From NCBI RefSeq assembly GCF_014897315.1, contig NZ_JABUYL010000016.1, positions 17,256 to 81,255 of the forward strand: a stretch of 64,000 nucleotides of DNA. Direction: 5' to 3'. Each line of letters starts with the position of its first letter. Within the stretch, counting starts at the first letter, position 1. Below are positions 59,545 through 64,000 of the stretch, one piece after another. A program made the translations under genes and the position numbers. Source of the DNA: Proteus sp. FME41. GTDB taxonomy: Bacteria > Pseudomonadota > Gammaproteobacteria > Enterobacterales > Enterobacteriaceae. The notes under the pieces are model-generated. The model was given only the letters and a program-made list of their open reading frames with translations. It had not been told where the DNA came from and did no database searches.

Positions 59545-59576
59545 AAATACCGCTAGAAATAGCGGTATTTTTTATT
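59545..59576 (+). terminator. Terminator after gpmA
   Basis: AAATACCGCTA (59545-59555) pairs with TAGCGGTATTT (59560-59570) around GAAA, followed by T residues. Confidence 0.93.
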
Positions 59577-59688
59577 ATTTAAAATTAACTATTTAATATT
59601 AAATCTCTCTTTATATTATCCATTAATAAATCTTACTTAATAAAGTTATAATTACTTATTAAATAAATATAAAAATAGGGACATTAAT

Positions 59689-60495
59689 ATGAAATTAAAA
59701 ATAGTTACCATTCTATTCATTATTATTATGTTTATAATAATGTTTGTTTTATTTCCGTTTAAGGAGGATAAAATAAATGATCCTTCTCCCTCTCTATTTA
59801 AACAAAGCCTTTCACATTATCAGCTTTACTTAGGCGATATTTATTTTGCTAAGAATGATAAAAACAAAGCCCGCAAGTTTTATTTATTATCTGCTTATAA
59901 CGAGAATGCGGAGGCTCAAGCAAAAATAGGTTTTTTTTATATGAAAGGAGATCTTTTTTTTCCAAAAGATTATGAAATAGCAATAGAATGGTTATTAAAA
60001 TCAGCAGATAAAAATAACCCTCGAGCACAAACATATATTGCTTATCTGTATAATAAAGGTCTTGGTGTAGAAAAAGACATTAAAATATCTATGAGCTGGT
60101 ATTTAAAATCTGCAGCTCAAGAATTTGGCATGGCTCAAAATAATCTTGGTGTTCTATATTTTGAAGGAAATGGCGTTATTCAAGATTATCAACAAGCAAT
60201 GGAATGGTATTTAAAAGCAACTAGTAATGGATACATTAAAGCAAACAATAATATTGCTTATTCATATCAACATGGCTTAGGAGTTGAGCAGGATTATCAG
60301 AAAGCAATGACCTTCTATTTAAAGGCGGCTGAAGATAATGATCCCTCAGCTATTTATAATATCGGTTATTTATATGAAAAAGGATTGGGTGTCATTGTTG
60401 ACAAAGAAAAAGCATGTGAATGGTATCAAAAGTCATATGAGCTTGGATTTAAACCCGCTAAATTTAGGCTTGATCTACTGAAGATACATGATTAA
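59689..60495 (+). CDS. Sel1-repeat protein with N-terminal membrane anchor
   Basis: A 268-residue protein with a hydrophobic start (IVTILFIIIMFIIMFVLFPF, signal anchor) and about five tandem Sel1-like repeats from residue 60 to 265. Each is about 36 residues with the pattern AxxxLGxxYxxGxGVxxDYxxAxxWYxKAA. Sel1 repeats form alpha-solenoids that mediate protein-protein contacts. The sequence is AT-rich, and no orthologue lies between gpmA and aroG in E. coli, so it is an accessory gene. Its partner and role are unknown. Confidence 0.85.
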   Translation: MKLKIVTILFIIIMFIIMFVLFPFKEDKINDPSPSLFKQSLSHYQLYLGDIYFAKNDKNKARKFYLLSAYNENAEAQAKIGFFYMKGDLFFPKDYEIAIEWLLKSADKNNPRAQTYIAYLYNKGLGVEKDIKISMSWYLKSAAQEFGMAQNNLGVLYFEGNGVIQDYQQAMEWYLKATSNGYIKANNNIAYSYQHGLGVEQDYQKAMTFYLKAAEDNDPSAIYNIGYLYEKGLGVIVDKEKACEWYQKSYELGFKPAKFRLDLLKIHD

Positions 60496-60506
60496 CTTAT
60501 TTTTTC

Positions 60507-60542
60507 ATAAAAAAATACCGTTGATTAATTATCAACGGTATT
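60507..60542. terminator. Terminator between the Sel1 gene and aroG
   Basis: AATACCGTTGAT (60514-60525) pairs with ATCAACGGTATT (60531-60542). The A run on the left gives a T run for aroG on the minus strand. Confidence 0.9.
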
Positions 60543-60569
60543 ACAGTTTGTGTACTGAAATAATATCAG

Positions 60570-61622
60570 TTAACCGCGACGAGCGACAACTGCATCTGCT
60601 AATTGGCGTAACAGCGTTTCAGTATCATCCCAACCAATACAAGCATCAGTGATACTTTTACCGTAAACCAAAGGTTCACCGCTCTCTAATGACTGGCTAC
60701 CTTCCACTAAATGGCTTTCAACCATAACACCCATTAATGCTTTTTCACCTGAACTAATTTGTTGACAGATATCAGCACCAACTTCCATTTGTTTCTCAAA
60801 TTTCTTGCAACTATTGGCGTGACTGAAGTCAACCATCACGTTTTGTGGTAAACCTGCTTTTTTAAGCCCTTCTTTTACCGCTGCTACATGTTCAGCGCTG
60901 TAATTTGGTTCTTTACCACCACGTAAAATAATGTGGCAATCACCATTACCTGCTGTGCGCACAATGGCTGAATGGCCCCATTTAGTGACAGAAAGAAAAC
61001 AGTGTGGCGATCCCGCAGCATTGATTGCATCAATAGCAACTTTAATGGTTCCATCTGTGCCATTTTTAAAACCCACAGGGCAGGATAAGCCCGATGAAAG
61101 CTCTCGGTGTACTTGAGACTCTGTAGTACGAGCACCAATTGCACCCCAACTCATTAAATCAGCAACATATTGAGGCGTTATCATATCTAAAAACTCGCCA
61201 GCTGTTGGCAAGCCACTATCATTGATGGTTAATAAAAGATTACGAGCAATACGTAAACCTTCATTAATATCAAAGGTATGATCCATATGTGGATCGTTAA
61301 TTAAGCCTTTCCAACCGACTGTTGTACGTGGTTTTTCAAAATAAACCCGCATAACAATTTCAAGTTTATCTTTCAGTTCTTCCCGAATAAGACTTAAACG
61401 TTGTGCATACTCCAGCGCAGCTTTTGGATCATGAATAGAACAAGGTCCAATTACCACTAATAAACGATCATCTTTTCCAGCCAGGATCTGATGAATAGCT
61501 TCACGGGCATGACGAACTGTAAAAGCCGCATTATCAGTCGCTGGAAACTTTTCCAATAAAGCGACAGGCGGTAAGAGTTCATTAATTTGTGTTATTTTAA
61601 GGTCATCATTTTGATAATTCAT
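60570..61622 (-). CDS. aroG: Phe-sensitive DAHP synthase AroG
   Basis: First enzyme of aromatic amino-acid synthesis, condensing phosphoenolpyruvate and erythrose 4-phosphate. The 350-residue protein matches E. coli AroG in length and shows GPCSIHDP (metal Cys near 61), RVYFEKPRTTVGWKGLINDP, the KNGTDGT loop and DFSHANS. The AroG-type N-terminus (MNYQNDDLKI) distinguishes it from AroF and AroH and carries the phenylalanine feedback site. It is monocistronic. A TyrR half-site only is seen upstream. Confidence 0.97.
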   Translation of the reverse strand: MNYQNDDLKITQINELLPPVALLEKFPATDNAAFTVRHAREAIHQILAGKDDRLLVVIGPCSIHDPKAALEYAQRLSLIREELKDKLEIVMRVYFEKPRTTVGWKGLINDPHMDHTFDINEGLRIARNLLLTINDSGLPTAGEFLDMITPQYVADLMSWGAIGARTTESQVHRELSSGLSCPVGFKNGTDGTIKVAIDAINAAGSPHCFLSVTKWGHSAIVRTAGNGDCHIILRGGKEPNYSAEHVAAVKEGLKKAGLPQNVMVDFSHANSCKKFEKQMEVGADICQQISSGEKALMGVMVESHLVEGSQSLESGEPLVYGKSITDACIGWDDTETLLRQLADAVVARRG

Positions 61623-61830
61623 TCCCGTGTATCCACTCTTTTATGTTATCTAGTCAATGTTATTATTGCTTTCCCAATCTAACCATTCGTTTTCTATCTG
61701 TAAACACCCTTTCACCCTAAAGCACCTATCGTCACTTTTCTAAAAATTTGCCAAAAAGGGAAATAGCGCATTTAAGCAAAATAATGATTCAAAATTGCGT
61801 TAAGGATAAGAATAAAAACAATGAATAGTA

Positions 61831-61867
61831 AGGCTGGAGAGAAAGATAACTCTACCAGCCTTTTTTA
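61831..61867. terminator. Hairpin downstream of pnuC
   Basis: AGGCTGG (61831-61837) and inner AGAG pair with CTCT...CCAGCCT (61855-61861), and TTTTTT follows on the plus strand. It is adjacent to the pnuC stop on the minus strand, although the T run is on the plus side. Confidence 0.65.
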
Positions 61868-62596
61868 TTAGGAGAGGTAATTATTTCTGCTAGAACGTTT
61901 TGCTGTTTTGATCCACAAACGAGAACCGTTAATGGCGATAGCCAGTAAGATAATATATTCAACAGACATGGCATAAACGCCTTGTTTATAGAATATAACA
62001 ACACTAATTACGTTAATGACTGACCAAACTAGCCAGTTTTCAACTAACTTACGAGTCATTAAGATCATCGCCACAATAGAAAGTACTGTCATTGTGGAAT
62101 CCCAGAATGGGTAAGCATCAGGTTCAATAATTGGCGTTGCTAAGCCCGCACCAAAGATATTTAATATATCAACAGCAATAACAGCAAGAGAACCAAATAC
62201 AGCATCAATATTAAAAGTTAATGCGACAATAGCGGCAATTGACACAATAATTAGAAAAAGACGATGGCCTGGTTTTAACCAACGAATTTTTAGCTCTGCT
62301 TGTTGAAAATCATTCACTCTGCTCCATGCATACCATCCATAAATATTGGCAGCAAAGAAGAAAATTTGAAGTAATAAACTTGCATATAATTGAATTTGGA
62401 AAAAAATAATGGCAAATAAAGTGACATTAATTAGCCCAAATAAGTAATTGATAATTTTTTCCTGACTTGCCAGCCAAATACAAAGTAGCCCAGCAATAGT
62501 GCCAACCGCTTCTATCCATGAAAGCGCATATCCACCTTGCCCTAATGGGATATTGACTAAAATATTATTGATACTAAACCAACTCATGACATCCAT
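61868..62596 (-). CDS. pnuC: Nicotinamide riboside transporter PnuC
   Basis: An inner-membrane facilitator for nicotinamide riboside. The 242-residue protein has about seven helices and follows E. coli PnuC closely: QGGYALSWIEAVGTIAGLLCIWLASQEK, then YGWYAWSR and PFWDSTMTVLSIVAMILMTRK. An ATG three codons later (62587) is an alternative start. In E. coli pnuC follows nadA. Here it is alone, with an aminoglycoside-nucleotidyltransferase-like gene divergent, and two NadR-type boxes lie upstream. Confidence 0.95.
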   Translation of the reverse strand: MDVMSWFSINNILVNIPLGQGGYALSWIEAVGTIAGLLCIWLASQEKIINYLFGLINVTLFAIIFFQIQLYASLLLQIFFFAANIYGWYAWSRVNDFQQAELKIRWLKPGHRLFLIIVSIAAIVALTFNIDAVFGSLAVIAVDILNIFGAGLATPIIEPDAYPFWDSTMTVLSIVAMILMTRKLVENWLVWSVINVISVVIFYKQGVYAMSVEYIILLAIAINGSRLWIKTAKRSSRNNYLS

Positions 62597-62705
62597 TTTA
62601 CAACCCCGACTTAATCATAGAAAAAAACAAAGAAAATATGGGTTATTGCGACATCTTTGCAAAGGAGTAAAGATATATTATAAATTCATATTTATAATAG
62701 TACTG

Positions 62706-62774
62706 TGTTTTTAATGTTAAACATTATGTTACTGATTTACAAAAATAACAAACAAATGTTTTATATATTAAACA
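62706..62774 (-). promoter_or_regulatory. Two NadR-type boxes upstream of pnuC
   Basis: TGTTTT-N6-TAAACA occurs at 62706-62723 and again at 62757-62774, each matching 11 of 12 defined positions of the NadR operator TGTTTA-N6-TAAACA. Their centres are 51 bases apart, about five helical turns. They lie between divergent pnuC and the nucleotidyltransferase gene. NadR represses NAD synthesis and uptake genes in enterobacteria. Confidence 0.65.
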
Positions 62775-62848
62775 AATTATTCTAATTTACTTTTTAAACA
62801 ATAAAAACGACAAATAACTTTATTACATTTGACTTATTAGAGAGAAAT

Positions 62849-63733
62849 ATGGAGCCAACAACACGTTTAATCGATCGCATGTTATCCTTTGCCCTTCTTG
62901 ATCCTAGAATTGAAACCGTAATACTAACAGGATCATTAGGGCGCAATAAAAAGATAGACAGTTATTCTGATATTGATATAGAGCTTATTGGTTATGGTGC
63001 GACAGAGCTCGCAAAAAACCAACATTGGCTATCACAATTTGGTGAAAGCCTTATTCGCTTACAGTTAGAGTGTGAAGATCCCAAAAATAAGTTTTGGCCA
63101 ATTTATTTACATGTTTTAGCTCAAGGCCGCAAAATGGATATTATGATGGCAGAACCTGAGCGTATATTTAACATGAAAACTGAAGGACTTAGCCCAGTTT
63201 ACCAGCGTGGATATCAAATCTTACTGGATAAAACAGGTTTATGTGACGGACTTCCTGAAATTAGCACTATAACGCCACCTACGCTTTCTAAAGAACAAGC
63301 TGACAATAATGCTCAAGAGTTCTGGTTTGAAGCGTCACAAGTCGCTGTGGCCATTCTACGCCATGAGTTTTGGTTTGCTAATTATCGCATGAATGATATG
63401 CGTGAATGGTTGATCATTTTGCTTGAGCAAGTTGCGCTGAATTCATCGACGCAAGATGTTTGGTATCAAGGAAAAAATCTAAAAGAGTGGTTGCCTAAAT
63501 TTTATTCATTACGTTCATTAGAAAGTACGCTTGCAATGAGTACCCCCTATGAATCTGCGGTAGCGCTTTCTATTATGATGGCTTTTTTTATTGATGCATC
63601 AAAACGACTTAATCACCCCATCAATACAGCAATAAAAACGCAAGAGCTTGTCAGTAATTGGCTCATTGACAATGAGTTTTTAACTGAAAATGAATATACC
63701 CAGATTACATCATCAATTATTTGCCATTGTTGA
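62849..63733 (+). CDS. ANT(6)-like aminoglycoside 6-adenylyltransferase family protein
   Basis: A 294-residue protein of the streptomycin adenylyltransferase family (AadE/AadK/AadS type, PF04439). The nucleotidyltransferase motif GSLGR is at 28-32, followed by SDIDIE with Asp41 and Asp43. A middle block has WPIYLHVLAQGRKMDIMMAE and a C-terminal helical domain has FWFANYRMNDMREWL and EWLPKFYSL. Enzymes of this family transfer AMP to streptomycin. No mobile element is near, so it looks like an intrinsic chromosomal gene whose resistance activity is uncertain. Confidence 0.87.
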   Translation: MEPTTRLIDRMLSFALLDPRIETVILTGSLGRNKKIDSYSDIDIELIGYGATELAKNQHWLSQFGESLIRLQLECEDPKNKFWPIYLHVLAQGRKMDIMMAEPERIFNMKTEGLSPVYQRGYQILLDKTGLCDGLPEISTITPPTLSKEQADNNAQEFWFEASQVAVAILRHEFWFANYRMNDMREWLIILLEQVALNSSTQDVWYQGKNLKEWLPKFYSLRSLESTLAMSTPYESAVALSIMMAFFIDASKRLNHPINTAIKTQELVSNWLIDNEFLTENEYTQITSSIICHC

Positions 63734-63920
63734 TTTCAATGTGATCTTTAGTGAAGCAAGATGGTTTTTTTAATTTTGAGAAAGCTATCTTCTTTAGCCA
63801 GTAAAATTAGACGATGTCATCACAAGCATAAGTAAATAGAAATTTGTAGAGAATATAAAGTTGAATGAATAGTGCGAGTTAACGATTAGAATACAAATAG
63901 GGATAAGGATAGATTTGAAA

Positions 63921-63996
63921 TGGTGGGTCGTGGGCGATTCGAACGCCCGACCAATTGATTAAAAGTCAACTGCTCTACCGACTGAGCTAACGACCC
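63921..63996 (-). tRNA. tRNA-Lys (anticodon TTT)
   Basis: The minus strand reads GGGTCGTTAGCTCAG... with a D-loop TCGGTAGA, anticodon loop CTTTTAA, T-loop TTCGAAT, a matching CGACCC acceptor end and an encoded CCA. It is 76 bases. It is in the same relative place as the lys/val tRNA cluster near nadA-pnuC in E. coli. Confidence 0.97.
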
Positions 63997-64000
63997 ATTT

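Noticed and set aside
61699..61716. TyrR box before aroG
   Set aside because: Only the TGTAAA half is good. The other half reads TTCACC instead of TTTACA, so it is too weak to list as a site.

Overview
The window looks like the chromosome of a Proteus species or close relative (Morganellaceae, Enterobacterales). It is AT-rich. Most proteins align from memory almost end to end with Escherichia coli orthologues. Much of the gene content matches the E. coli 17-18 min region (rhlE, cecR-ybhGFSR, ybhL, moa, ybhK, uvrB, bio, pgl, ybhA, modCBA, acrZ, modE, modF, gpmA, aroG, pnuC, tRNA-Lys), interrupted by accessory blocks.

Layout. 1-7.6 kb: an MFS transporter cut by the window edge, moeA-moeB, a YtcJ-like amidohydrolase, a GNAT/LOG gene pair, rhtA and dps. 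7.6-9.8 kb: dinG. 10.0-18.4 kb: an accessory metabolic block with a LrhA-like LysR regulator, a DapA/NAL-family aldolase, a FabZ-like hotdog protein whose catalytic His is replaced, an MmgE/PrpD protein, a fumarase/aspartase-superfamily lyase, a MetC-like PLP enzyme and a DcuC-family C4-dicarboxylate transporter. 18.6-22.6 kb: sseA, a GlsB-type membrane protein, dusC, rhlE. 23-28.7 kb: cecR with the YbhGFSR ABC exporter. 28.7-37 kb: a VOC protein, ybhL, moaACDE behind a probable Moco riboswitch, the YvcK/YbhK factor, a DUF1266 protein and uvrB. 37.5-42.5 kb: biotin genes bioBFCD and divergent bioA around a BirA operator. 42.5-48.7 kb: pgl, ybhA, modABC, acrZ and modE. 48.9-56.7 kb: a two-partner-secretion toxin/immunity island inserted between modE and modF. 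56.9-64 kb: modF, gpmA, a Sel1-repeat protein, aroG, pnuC, an ANT(6)-type nucleotidyltransferase and tRNA-Lys.

How the genes work together. Molybdenum biology is concentrated here: uptake (modABC), its repressor (modE), a ModF ATPase, molybdopterin synthesis (moaACDE) and sulfur/molybdate loading (moeAB). A ModE-type operator precedes modA and a Moco-type leader precedes moaA. The biotin locus is complete except for a gene to release pimeloyl-ACP (bioH type). DNA-damage genes are represented by uvrB, with a clear LexA box and nearby DnaA boxes, and by dinG.

The two most unusual regions are the toxin island and the 10-18 kb metabolic block. The island encodes a TpsB pore, a TpsA exoprotein ending in a deaminase-like HAE...CxxC toxin domain, an overlapping SUKH-like immunity gene and a broken immunity-like remnant. 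The 10-18 kb block has a gene combination that suggests breakdown of an amino-polycarboxylate or related C4-linked amino compound. Both functional readings are inferences from motifs and context.
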